Source of the DNA: Struthio camelus
Taxonomy: Eukaryota > Chordata > Aves > Struthioniformes > Struthionidae
Assembly: GCF_040807025.1 (NCBI RefSeq)
Contig: NC_090942.1
Location: forward strand, 77,667,987 to 77,731,986
Direction of reading: 5' to 3'
DNA: 64,000 nucleotides
The notes under the pieces are model-generated. The model ran no database searches. It was not told the DNA's origin and saw only the letters and a program-made list of their open reading frames with translations. Numbering within the stretch: the first letter of the stretch is position 1; each line of letters begins with the position of its first letter. This document shows positions 50,054 through 61,400 of this stretch, one piece after another. The translations under genes were made by a program, and so were the position numbers.

Positions 50054-51550
50054 CTACAAGAGAGAGAGAAGAGCGACAGTCTTACTTACACGGCAAACCT
50101 TTCCTCGTTCACCCCGCAAGAACCACCTCGCCAATCTTACTGTGCTGAAAAAATCCTTTCCGCTACCCAACAAGCGGGCGCAGACTGAAAAACACCACGA
50201 ATCAAATGCTTCTGTTTGGCCTAACTGAGGCCGCACAGGTTAAGTGTCGCGCAGAACTACGAAGCGGTGGTTTTTAAAAACGAAACGTTAGATGCAATTA
50301 AGCGGGCATTAATCCTGAAATAATACCTGCAAGTGTCCTGCAATGACTCTGCTGTCCGGAAACAAGTAGTTTGAAATCTCGCACACGGGGTTTTCTATGC
50401 CCAGCGATTCACAGTGCTTACGAGCTTCCAAGCAGGCAAATTTGTAATTTGCCGCCGGGCGACCGATAACCGACAGCATCCCGCTGGGAACCGCTTCCGA
50501 GGCCTTCTGCATGGCTTCGGCGCGCACTTTCACCGCGTAGAGGGCTGGGGAAAGACGAAACAAGAACAGAAGCAAACAAACCAGCAGGCTAACGTGAGTC
50601 TCCACCCGGGGCACCTTGCACCTGCGCATGCAAAAAAAAAAAAAAAAAAAAAGAACAAAAAGACAAACAAACCCCATGATAACGGTGGGTGCTTAAAAGC
50701 GCGACGCTTTTAACGTAAGGTGCATAGGGGAACGGAAGAGGCGAAGGAGAAAATAAAAAACATTTGTTCCCCCCTTGCTCTAGCGGGGCAGCAGGAGGGA
50801 GAGCGCGGCGGAGGCCCCGCGTCCCCCGCCCCGGGGCAGCGGCCGGGGTCCCCAGCACCTTGGGCGAAGTCCAGCGCTCCGGCGAACACCAGCGCCGCGA
50901 ACTCGCCCACGCTGAAGCCGGCGGCGCCCACGCAGCTCTCCAGCACCTGCACGCAGACAACCGCGCCCCGCTCAGGCCTCCGCCGGGCCCCGGAGGGCCC
51001 CGCCGCCAGGCCCGGCCTCCTCCTCCTCCTCCTCCTCCTCCTCCCCCCCAAATCCCCGTCCGCTCACGTCAGGCTGCCGGTGGCTGAGCCTCTCCACGGC
51101 GGCCAGGGAGGCGACGAAGACGGCGGGCTGGCAGTGGCGGGTGCGGTCCAGCTCGGCCCGCGGCCCGCGCAGGCACAGCGACAGCAGGTCGTAACCCAGC
51201 ACCGTCTCGGCCACGCGGAACATGCGCCGCACGTTGGGGTAGCGCAGCAGCCCGCCGCCCATCCCCACGAACTGGCTGCCCTGCCCGGGGAACAGCAGCA
51301 CCGTGCTCTCCCGCGGCCGCCGCCGCCGCCTCGCCGCCGCCGCCGCCTCGCTCCCCTCCGCCGCCGCCGCCGCCGCCTCTTCCCGCTCCGCGGCCCCCGC
51401 CGAGTTCCGCAGCAGGTCGCTCAAGCTCCCCGGCCGGTCCCCACCGCCGGCCCGGCAGCTGCCCCGCCGCCTGGGTGCGCCGCGGAGGCCGCCGCGCCCG
51501 CTGCAGCCACCAAGCCGCCATGGCGCCGCCGCCGCCGCCCAGCTGCCCAT
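49631..51550 (-). CDS. MCAT: MCAT, mitochondrial malonyl-CoA:ACP transacylase (4 exons, 403 aa)
   Basis: Transfers malonyl groups from CoA to acyl carrier protein for mitochondrial type II fatty-acid synthesis, which supplies octanoate for lipoate. Exons in gene order are 51550-51068, 50946-50859, 50544-50327 and 50053-49631, totalling 1,212 bp and 403 aa plus stop (human 390). Visible are FPGQGSQ (87-93), the nucleophile motif GFSVGEFAAL with Ser173, Arg198 in KVRAEAM, and His290 in SGAFHTRLMEPA; Ser and His form the FabD-type dyad. Residues 1-80 are Arg/Ala/Gly-rich and suit a mitochondrial presequence, expanded by Ala/Glu runs (55-75) from GCC/GCG repeats. Introns are only 121, 314 and 273 bp. 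The chosen ATG has purine at -3 and G at +4 and is the nearest in-frame start giving a plausible presequence; the frame is open further upstream, so the start is less sure than the rest. Confidence 0.96.
50327..50544 (-). CDS. MCAT: MCAT exon 3
   Basis: Encodes residues 191-263, starting ALYAVKVRAEAM with active-site Arg198 and containing SLGIENPVCEISNYLFPDSR. Acceptor CCCCAG, donor GTATTA. Confidence 0.95.
50859..50946 (-). CDS. MCAT: MCAT exon 2 (catalytic serine)
   Basis: Encodes residues 162-190, VLESCVGAAGFSVGEFAALV onward, with nucleophile Ser173. The acceptor is GTGCAG. The donor GTGCTG is weak but is the only one keeping frame with exon 3. Confidence 0.93.
51068..51550 (-). CDS. MCAT: MCAT exon 1 (presequence and FPGQGSQ)
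   Basis: Encodes residues 1-161, ending HCQPAVFVASLAAVERLSHR and QPD. Donor GTGAGC. It holds the Ala/Glu and Arg runs coded by imperfect CCG repeats. A second ATG in ideal Kozak context at 51521 is out of frame. Confidence 0.88.
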
Positions 51551-51799
51551 CGCCGCCCGCCGCCGCCCGCCGCGTTGCCGGGGCAACCGCGCGGCCCTGG
51601 GCGCCGCTCCACCCCCCCCCCCCGTCCCCGCGCCGCCGCCGCCGCCGCCGCCGCCGCACGTGGCGCCCCCCGCCCCCACCCTGCCACGGCCCCGCCCCCC
51701 GCCGCCGCGGCAGACCCCGCCCCTCCCTGTCACGTCCCCGCCCCTGCCACAGGCCCCGCCCCCGCCGTGGCGGCAGGCCCTGGGTCCCGCCCCCTCCCC

Positions 51800-51854
51800 C
51801 CCCAACGGCCCTCGGCACGAGAGGGGCGACGGGCAGCGCGGCGCGGGAGCGCAG
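51800..51854 (+). other. TSPO: Candidate TSPO non-coding exon 1 (proximal)
   Basis: Plus-strand GGAGCGCAG|GTAACG gives a donor at 51855, about 300 bp from the MCAT start. It could pair with the TSPO acceptor at 58,204. The left boundary is arbitrary. Confidence 0.3.
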
Positions 51855-51910
51855 GTAACGGCCGGGCGCGCGGCCGGCGAGGGGGGCGGGACGCGCTGCG
51901 CCCCCCGCCC

Positions 51911-51960
51911 GGCCCCGGCCCCGGCCCCGGCCCCGGCCCCGGCCCCGGCCCCGGCCCCGG
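51911..51960. repeat. (GGCCCC)8 hexanucleotide repeat
   Basis: Eight perfect GGCCCC units plus GG, i.e. GGGGCC on the minus strand. It lies between the MCAT and TSPO coding regions, and would be in TSPO intron 1 if the proximal first exon is used. GGGGCC is the unit expanded in human C9orf72 intron 1. Confidence 0.95.
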
Positions 51961-52059
51961 CGGCGGCGCGGGCTCACGGGGAGCCGCAGAGGCGTTTCGG
52001 GGGGGTCTTTCCGCTGTTTAACAGCGACACGAGTAGCCGTGGTCTTATTTACTCCTGAC

Positions 52060-52345
52060 TTTCACATATATACGTATGTATGAGGGGTGTGTGTGTATGT
52101 ATATAAAAGATATACACACACACACATATATGTATGAGGTATATTTTTATATATGCGATTTATATGTGAGATATATATGTATTTTTATATATATGTCTCA
52201 TGTATACGGTGAAATACGTATATATCTCAGAAGAAGGAGCTGGGATAGGCTGCAAGTGCTGGGCACTGGATGGAAAACTGTTTAGGGATATTCGGTTATG
52301 CTTATTTATATAAATACACACACGTGCGTGCGTATACATGAATAT
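52060..52345. repeat. TA/TG/CA-rich low-complexity tract
   Basis: Mixed runs of TATA, TGTG and CACA units form an AT-rich island of about 280 bp between two CpG-rich blocks. Several TATAAA-like strings occur, but none is clearly placed as a core promoter. Confidence 0.7.
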
Positions 52346-52369
52346 ATAAACGTTTCTGTTGGTGGAACT

Positions 52370-52860
52370 TGGACCGAAGGCGCACCAGACCCTGAGGAGG
52401 GCGAGGGAGGAGGCGCGCCGGGGCGAGCGCCGCTCCTTTTTCCACCCGTTTAAAAGAAAAAAGGCGGTGAAGGAGGGAGCGCCTTGCTCGGGGCCTGCCC
52501 GCCGCCTGGGCAGCGTCCGGGCCGTACGCCGGCTGCCCGGTCGCGGCGGCACCTGCGGCCTCCTGCCGCGTCCGGCCCCGGCGTGGGGACGAGCGGCGGC
52601 CGTCGCTTCTGCCCTGCGCTCTCCGAGCCCCGGCTCTGCGCCTTCTCGTCTCACGCGCGGTGTTTCCCTGCCACGCCGCCGCCCGAAGCAAGCTGCTCGT
52701 GTCCCGAGGTGGACGCGGGCGCGTCTTCCTGTATTTCCAGGTAACGCCCTAGCGACAGGTTGGAGCACGAGGTAGGGTACGAAACCTGCAGCGCCCAACG
52801 GCGGGATCGTGGCGCCGGGAGCAGCAGTGGCCGCGCCGCGGCTGCAGTTGTGCAATGCTT
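52370..52860 (+). promoter_or_regulatory. TSPO: Second CpG-rich block, possible main TSPO promoter and exon 1
   Basis: GC- and CpG-rich sequence ends in CCTGTATTTCCAG|GTAACG, giving a plus-strand donor at 52741. This distal block could be the principal TSPO first exon, with the 51,854 donor as an alternative. Which one is used cannot be read from sequence. Confidence 0.45.
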
Positions 52861-55800
52861 TGCATCGCTTGAGGTTATGAAACAGCGTCAAGCAGTCAGT
52901 CAGACTCCGCAGAGCAGTTTAATGGAAGAAAGCGTATTAATCTAACCCAGCCCAAACAGAGCCCAAACGGATGAGAACAGCAAGAAAGGCTGTTGGCTTC
53001 TCATTCAGGCCCGTTCAGAAGGGGAGTGAGTGAGAAAACACTGTTAAAGCACCCCTTGCCTGTGGCACTTCTGTTAGGTTTTACTGTGTAAGAAGTGGCA
53101 AGCTGACAAGAGCCAGGCCTGGACAGCCCTCGAACTAGAGAGATCCAAGAGAGACTCAAAACGTTTTAATAATCGGCATTGATGAGACTTTCAAAGCGGG
53201 TGGACTAGCAAGAAGAAAAAGCCACAGCAGGGCCTAACGTAGCTGTTTGGGACGGAGAAATCTGGAGGATGTTTTGGCTTTAAGAAGTGCCACCCGCGGA
53301 GGACTTTATACAAACATTAGAAGAGATCCAGCAGGAAACAAAGACGATTATAACTTGGAAAGATTTTGTTTTAAAGGGCATTTCTACTCCCCATAGGTGA
53401 ATCTGGTCACTTCAGTAAATCATAGATTCAATTGCACAGGTTATGCTCTGCTGTTTTAAAAGACATGTAACCTGGGTAGTGTGATCTATGAAATCTATTT
53501 TTTTAGAAATTTATCTGCCCTCAAGAAATCTATGGTAGAGGATGAGAGGGGGAGAATAAGTCTCGGGAACCCCCTCACACCCCATTCCTACTTTCACAGC
53601 TTTCTGCCTCTACCTCAGAATAGCCAGTACTAACAATTCCTGAGCTACTTGGGTATTTTCGCCTTGCCAAGAGGTTTCCCTCAATGTTTTTAATGCGATA
53701 TCCACAATTTAAACCCCATGTGATTGGGCAGCCAGCGCTGAGTTGCACAAGGAAGGGATTAGTCGGAGGTTTCTCAGAACAGGGATATAAAACCAATGCA
53801 ATGGAAGTAGCCGTCCTTTCTTTCCGTCTCCTTCCAGCAGCCTGAGCGCTCTCTGGGGACGCTCTCTGGGGAAGCTGGCTATTTTGAACACCCAGAGAAA
53901 TTATTTCGACGTGTTTGTAATGCAAACTGGCCTGCTGCAGCCCTCACACTGCACTGCTGAAATTGCCTGAGGTCAGGCTAGGGCTAAGCAGATAGTGGGC
54001 AGCATGACGAAGGAAATGCTGCAGGGCAGATATGAGGGGTGGAAACAGAAACAACTAAGTTAAGTGCAGGTGGGGAGAAAAGATTTCCAACCCTGGTGGC
54101 TCTTAGAGGCAGTGTTAACGTTACCTGCTGGGCATGCTGCAGGTACTGTCCAGCACACGCATCCAGCTTTCTGCAATGGGAAAACTGGGGTGCAAGAGCA
54201 TTATGCAACCAGATCTCGCCCTGAAACGCAGCTGGGATATGATTGAGAACATAGTAATTATTTGTAGCTTGAGTAATACGGATGCAGCCAGAGGCGCTGT
54301 GGCAAATACCTGAAACTATTTGGTGATAATGTACATGGCACTTGCTAAAAAGTCAGCATGTGCATCAAATAAAACAAACTAGTGAAGGAAAACTGATTTA
54401 TCTTAAAGTCTGCTCTTTCCAAATGTGGTCCCTGCACATTTGTAAGCCTAGAAAACAAGTGGCTGAAGGACGCAGTCAGGTCCTTTCTGCTCTATCCTTT
54501 CATCCTTCCCCATCGCCTTGGCTGACTTACAGTACCTTTGAACCTTCCTTTGTCCCCAGATTTGCTTCTGCAACCACCAGAAAGTTAAAAGTACTTAATT
54601 CCCTAGGCCATTACCATAGTATTATTCGCTGCAAAAAATAATCTTGTCAACTATGATGTTGTCACATCATAGTTAAACATACAAACTTACAAGGTTTACA
54701 GGCCTAAACCTATGAGCATTAAGTTTAATTAAAATTATACTGGATAAAATACTCCCCTAAAAGAAAGTCAGGGCTGACAGTCTTCTATGTACTCTGTGAC
54801 TACCCTGCTTTCAAAAAAATGTCCCAGGCCTTCAGTAAACAGGAGTGAATGAGCGGTAGGGTGCAGGCAAGGCTGGGTTGCAAGCAGTGTGCGGTGAAAG
54901 GTCCTAACAGAAATTTATTTGCACAAGCTTTTCTGAGATCCAGGGTGTATCACGCAGGCCCCTAAGTATTTTTCTCTTCTCGCTCTCTCAGCCCCACCCC
55001 GGGATTTTAAATACTGCCTCTTTTCTTTTGAACATTTCTCATTGCTTTTGTTGCTGAGTTGTCGTTTGGCATTTCACCCTGAGCGGCTGTGTGTTAAGGG
55101 GAATCCCCAGAGCGTCCCTGGCTTTTGTTTATTCTCTCACCAAAGACCTGCACCAAGTAGCCAGAGAAAGATGGACACAGCTTCTTCCCAAACCAACTAG
55201 TGCCGCTCCCTGAATTAGCTATTGCTTTTTTTTTTTTTAATAGGAAATTGATACTAGTATTTAATTGCTTGGGAATTAAATACAGGAATTCCCACTGCCG
55301 ACAGCTGTGGTCTACTCGGCAGAGCCTGCCAGCACATTTTGATGTTGCTGCATGCCTTTGTACATGTTGCTCTACCTCTTCTTCCTTGGTACCATGCAAG
55401 GATGGGGCTTGCCAAGCATTGTGCAATACTGAGAAAACATACTATTAATTTATAGTAATAGTAGTCAAAAGAATGAGACGCCAACATTCAATTCAAGCCA
55501 GCATGTCTAGTCTGTTCACTTTTATTTGTTCCCTTTCCTGTTCATGCACAGCTTCGCTTTCCCGCTTCTTTTGCTTTCTGCCTCCCCATTTCTGTTTTCC
55601 TGCCTGATTTGCTCACCTCGTGTCACTTTGAGTGATCCTCCTCCAACATCAATTTGATAGCGTTTAGCACTTTCAGATAGCAAAACACTTTCAGACTTTC
55701 TTTCCTGGGAAAAAGCTGACAGAAGAAACAACATCTGACAAAGTCCAGTCACTTAATACATACCAGAAACCACCCTGATAAAAATATGTCCAAACAAAGC

Positions 55801-58204
55801 ATAAACCCCAATAACGCAATATAAAATAGATGCTCTACTGTCCCATATTTTAGGTCCTTACTTGGCCCTTTTTTTTTTTTTTTTAAATTTATTAACATCT
55901 GACAGCCACAGTAGAGATGCACAAATGACCGGCACTTTATAGCACGTGTAAAAACGGAGCCTGGCGTTCTGTCTGCAATGGCAGCAAAAGCAGCAGGGTA
56001 AAAAATGAGGTCTTAAGTCGCTTTAAATGTCTAACTTAACCCCTTGGGAATTCCCGGCTGAAGGCAGCCAAAGAGGCTCGCTGTGCTGCGAGCTCTCGTT
56101 CCCATTACACTTGGTGGCTCCTGCACATACAGATTCCCCCGTATCCCAGTAAAAGCAGAGCCTTTGATGCTGTCAACGTTTGTGACAAGTAGTGGAGACC
56201 GCCTGCTCCCTCGGGAAAGTAATGCTACAAATCTAGGCATAGGGGAACCTGTTCGTGTCTCCGCGCCCGCACAGAAGAGACGAGGCACGATGTAGTTGTT
56301 GCCGCCATACAGCAACGAGCTCTGCAGCCTTTTGCCTGCCTCCCTTGTAGTCCACCCTCCACCCCAAGTCCCAGTTGATACTCTTCCAGGAGATGAGCAC
56401 ATTATTGTCCCTCTTTCATTTCTCCTCAACCTTGGTTCCATTTCCCCCCCCCCCCATTTAATTTGTTCCTTTGTTCTTTCATTCCTTTGTCCTGTTTGTG
56501 ACTGTCCCACCACTTTGTTTGCTGTCTTGTCTTGCGCAGTCCCCTCCCACGGCTCTCCCCGAGGCATGCCTCCAGCCCAGCAGCCTGCTTGCCCCTTCTT
56601 GTTTACGCCTTACAAACTTCCCAATCCTGCATGCTTTTCCAGTCCCTCCAGACTCTCTGTTCTGCCTTCAAAATCTTGCCCTGCTCCTGTCACCAGGACT
56701 TCTCTTGATCCCCTGCGATCTGCGTGGTGGTGCCAGCCACCAAAATCTCTTTTATTAGCTCTGCATGGCTGTATGGACAGACCCCTGAGTAAAGAGACAA
56801 AAATCACAATGCGAGAGGGCCTTCTGGCAGGCTAAGTTTATACCTCTTCTCCAAATAAAAATCCATGGCACCGGCAGAACTGCGACCGTATAACGTCATC
56901 TGTGCGCGATTTCCTGCCGGTTTAAGTACAGCTGTTAAAAGTGTGATTTCCTCTTGCCCACTCCCTGCCTCCTCTTCCCAGCAGACATAACTAGAGCAGC
57001 GAAAGTTTTTAGACGTAGGGCAAGACAATAGCGCCGGCACTGGGACCCTTTCCTTGGACCTGCCTCTGACGTGCTGGCTGCTCAAAAACTTGCCGTTTGC
57101 TCCTGCTGGGGCTTTCACTGTTGCTTTTTCCCCCTTTGCTTCACTGGCCTGTTGCAATATCTTTTGTGATACCTTCCTGCTGTGTCTCCCTGCTGTAAAA
57201 CAAATTAACAGGAATTGGGTGTATTTGGCTACTGTATATTTGAAAAAGAACGTGTTTAAGTTCTGCCCTTTTTATCATACCTCTAATCTACTCACGCTTC
57301 AGCAAGCTAAACATGGGTCCTCTGTAGTGTTTGGCTTTGGGCCAGAAAACTTGCTAGGGGGATTTTTCCTGCTTCCCCTTTTCACTGCAGCCTGTGCTCA
57401 AACTAAAGCCTACCAGAACAAGGAATCTACTTAGTCTTGTTTCTGTAGGAAGTTTGAGTACGCTTCATGGGCTTGCCAGTCGAGACTGCGGCAACTGATT
57501 GAATACTTCAGGAAGAAGCCACTGGTGTACTCCCTGTTCATCCACTGAGATCTCCTTCCTTGTTCAGCAAAACCTCATTTTAATGCCCATCCGCTCTTTC
57601 TCCTCCCTACTATTTTCTGGGGCAGCTTCTCAAATGTCTGTAACTTATCACCTGAGTCTTACGAGCCACTGATCATCCTCAGCATCCTTTGAGGCTAAAA
57701 AGGCATACACAGGATATAGAAATTATTTTGCTCACAGGTGGGTAAGCACACACTCTTCCCTTGCCCTTGACTAGACAGGCCCATAGAGACCATTCTGTTT
57801 GGGTGAATACAGAAATACAAGTTTCTTAATGGATTTTTTTTCTTCCAAGTGCAATTTATGTAATATCAAACGGCATTATTCCTCTGGCCTACTTTTTTAT
57901 GGGGTGAGGGGGAATACTTACGTAGATAAAAATCGCTAGCCTTACTGCACAAGGCTTAGAGGGAACTGAAGGCCTCAAAGAGTACAGAACATAAGTAGTA
58001 GGTTCCAGTAGGGTGGTAAATATTGTCCAGTGAACCTCTTTCGAGGTCCATTAACTTCAGCTGCAGTCTTACTGCACTGACAAGACTAGACTGTGCATCA
58101 GATCCTACATATATGTGTATTTTTAAAATCTGCTAAAAATGGAATGTTTTTCTACCTTCGTTTTAAAATTATTTTGCCAGTCAACGTGTTTGTGCTTGTT
58201 TCAG
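52861..58204 (+). other. TSPO intron 1 (major part)
   Basis: No known exon recognised. It contains a perfect 11-bp hairpin at 54,649-54,674, T-runs near 55,228 and 55,869, and a segment at 56,031-56,835 open on both strands for about 180 codons but matching nothing I recognise. It ends with the TSPO acceptor TGTTTCAG. Confidence 0.6.
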
Positions 58205-58217
58205 ATTCATCGTCTCA

Positions 58218-58405
58218 ATGGAAGCGGTACCAGGCTGGGTCCCAGCAGTGGGTTTCACACTCTTGCCCCATGCAGGAGGATTTTTAGGAGGCAAGATAAC
58301 CAAAAAGGAAATCCCCGTGTGGTATGAAACTCTACAGAAGCCATCTTGGCGTCCACCTAACTGGATGTTTGCTCCTGTTTGGGGAACTCTCTATACATCT
58401 ATGGG
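58218..58405 (+). CDS. TSPO: TSPO coding exon 1
   Basis: Encodes residues 1-62 and two bases of Gly63. The exon begins at 58205 after TGTTTCAG with 13 bases of 5' UTR. Donor GTATGT. Read-through past the donor gives a longer unrelated open frame, which is intronic. Confidence 0.96.
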
Positions 58406-61400
58406 GTATGTTTTTTCACATTGTATTAAGGCACTTATCCGATCTCAGAGTTGCTTATGGTACTGTGCTGGATCAGAAAACTGTATTTTTGTATTCCTGT
58501 GGCTCTACAACTGTAAGAAACTGTGTCAGGCTCCCTCTTCAGCAGGTAGAAACATGTTTTGGGAGTTGTGCGTGGCTTTGATAGGACACTGCTCTGTATG
58601 CAAAAAAGTCCACATCAAAAGCAGCCGTTTGAAAAAAAAATCTGCGATTAATTAGCTTTCCTCCTTCACTCTGAGGGGGAGACCTGCCAAACTGTGCAGC
58701 GATGGAGCCAGGCAGCCCTGGGATTCCTCCTACCTACGTGCTTTAGTAGTTTTAAAATTAAAAGTCATTGGGATAGAACTATTCTAATTAAAAGCTCAAT
58801 TAAAAGAAGCCAAAATCAAAACTAAGGTACTTGTCCTTTCAAATAAAACTGCCAGGCTCTAAAACTCTAAATGTGTGAAACCAGTGCCTGCCTTCTTATT
58901 TAACTAGTTTAAAATACTTGACAACACAGCAATTACTGTCAAATGAATAGGGTATCATGAGGCCAAATACCATTCCCACAGGTACCTTAAACATTTAGTA
59001 ATACTGTATTCTGGCAACTGTCACTTTTAATAAGATGCAGCAAAAACATTTATAGAGGTAGGTGGTCCCTGGAGATTGTCCTTGCATCTGCTTGGACAGT
59101 TATGATAATTCCTCACAGACTGCTCCAGAAGTAGCCCACCCAACATAGCGTGCTTTTATATTAACTCTCGTGAGCAGTGCCACAGAGAGGAGAGGTAGCA
59201 CGCTGCTGTTAGAGCCCGAACAGCGGCTGGTGCAGCTGCCAAGCACAAAGTGATGCTTTGTTTCCCCCTTCCACGCTTCTTCATTAAGAACGAGCTACAC
59301 GCCCAGATTCGGCATGCTTTTTCCTAGCTATCAAATAGGCATTACTGCTAACCCAACAGTAAAAATTTTGGGGCCGCAGTTTGCGGTTTATAGCTTACCC
59401 TTGCTAGCTCTTCCATCATGCCAGTGCATTTTAAGCGATTCCTACCTTGTGTATAGCACTGGCTTAACCACAGACGGTTTCAGAGAGATCAACTCTTTTC
59501 CAAGTTGAGATTACACAGTTACCCTGCTGCTCATCTTAAATACCACAGTCTGATGTAAAATACAGCAGTGATGCAGTATGTCTGAAAAACGTATCTGAAG
59601 GTGAAATTCTCTCACACACTCTCTCTCCTCTTGGTTTCCTTTTCTTTCAAGAAAAGCTTTGTAATTTCTGCAGCCTCATGTGCTGTGCCCTCTTTTTTGT
59701 CTATATTCTTTCTCCTCTTCTACAGAGTTTTTTTTTTTAAATGAATCTTCCCTCTTGTATAATCAGGGAGTTAGCATTGGAATCAGAACGTTATTGTCCT
59801 ACGAGTCGATAAAAGATGCCTTTTTTCAAAGAGACGAGAACTCGGTGGCTTTCCCATGAAGAGTTTCCTTCACGTTGACTGCACAATTCGTAATCCGCAG
59901 TTGCTGGGGTTTCCTCATCGTAAACCTGGCCATCAAGTTAAGCATTTTAAAAATCCTGATTGTGACAGCTGGTCACTTACTTTAACAATACCAGAATATC
60001 AGTATTATTCGGAGGTGGGTGCTGCAGGTTACGTACCAGACGTCTAGCACCTGAGTCCGTTTCCTCAGTGCTTATCAGACCTTTTTTTCTGTAACCCATC
60101 CTGCACGCATGTTCCTTGGACCGATTAAGACATCTCATTCCTTTAGAATCCCTTGAATACATTAAAAGGAAGAAATAACTGAAAGCAAGAAATAATAAGC
60201 TTTCATGCCGGTCTTTGACATTTAGTTCCCTAGCTGACTTGTACCTAATCATCTTGCGCTGAAATGAAAGTTAGATCTGTGAACAACTGCAAGCACATAC
60301 TAAAGCTCTTTAAGTCACTTAGGAGCAGATTTCTCTTCCTTTTGGGAAGAGAAAATGTGAAGTTTCTCATCCTTCCTCTCCCATACAAAGTTTGTTTGCT
60401 TTGTTTTTTTTTTTATTCCCCTAAACCGTCTGCTTTGTGCAATCAAACTGCCAAGCTATCAACAGCTGTGTGGTTTAGTCCTTACGAAAGGAATAGCCAG
60501 GAAGCAATCTTGGTTGTTTACTGGGCCAAAAAGAAAAAAATAATCTTTCCTATATGACACATGAATGAAGACAAACGCTTGCGAGCACCCATACGGATAT
60601 TTGCTACTAAAACAAATAATGCTTAAAAACTGGCCTCCATCTTTGCTCCACTGCTGACATCCGTCTGAGCCCCCTGCTGTCCAGCACAGAGCACAGTTCA
60701 GTTCACATTGCTACCAAGATGGAGTCTGTATTCTGGGTACAAATACTGAAACAGGGATATCATTTAGGATGTTGGCATTTTATCCAGGGCAGTCTACTGT
60801 CTCATGCAATGGCTGTGCAGTCATCTGGACTGAAATCTAGCTAATGCCTAAAGGAAAAGTCAAACAAGAGCAAAACAGATAGTCTTGGGCAGTGACTGCT
60901 CCCTGCTCTTTCAGGCTTCTTCAGTGCAAAAATAAACCTGCATTAGTAAACCTGCCAAGTCCGAAGGATTCTCGTCTTTGGCAGCTTTTGTTCTGAGATG
61001 CCTCCAGTGACCGGTTCGGTGGCATGAAGATGATCCGTTCAAAATCTTCCAACCTGGTTGGCAGATCTTGCAGAAGCAAGGCTCCCATGGATGGGAAGAG
61101 CGCTGCTGGCTCTTAATTCTTCCCTTGGAAGTCCTAAAATCTTTGTTCTCCTCATCTTTGTCTCCTCCCTTCTGAGATGTGATTAGGGGTTCCTTATGCT
61201 CTAACACCATTCACACTATACTCACCTGTCTTTGGGCCGCTACTCGTTTTGTCCGTTCCTACTTCAATTCCTACTTCAATTCCTACTTCTCCCATATCTT
61301 CATTTCAACCATTTGAAAATGCATTTCTTTGTTTTAAAGCATCATCTCCCATTACCAAAATAAGTTTCTTCACTATTGAGAGACCTAGCTTTTCCACTCA

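Larger units (their letters stand above)
50770..52025. promoter_or_regulatory. CpG island over MCAT exon 1 and the MCAT-TSPO divergent promoter
   Basis: Extremely GC-rich, with long CCG tracts (for example 51,636-51,656) and a (CTC)n run in MCAT intron 1 near 51,017-51,042. MCAT reads leftwards from it and TSPO rightwards. No TATA box was seen. The long open frames here, up to 433 codons, reflect scarcity of stop codons in GC-rich DNA. Confidence 0.8.

Noticed and set aside
50720-52021. 433-codon plus-strand open frame across the MCAT first exon
   Set aside because: Low-complexity Pro/Ala/Arg composition and antisense to verified MCAT exons; an effect of few stop codons in GC-rich DNA.
58218-58655. 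145-codon TSPO frame running past exon 1
   Set aside because: Family homology stops exactly at the GTATGT donor and resumes at 61689, so the extension is intron.
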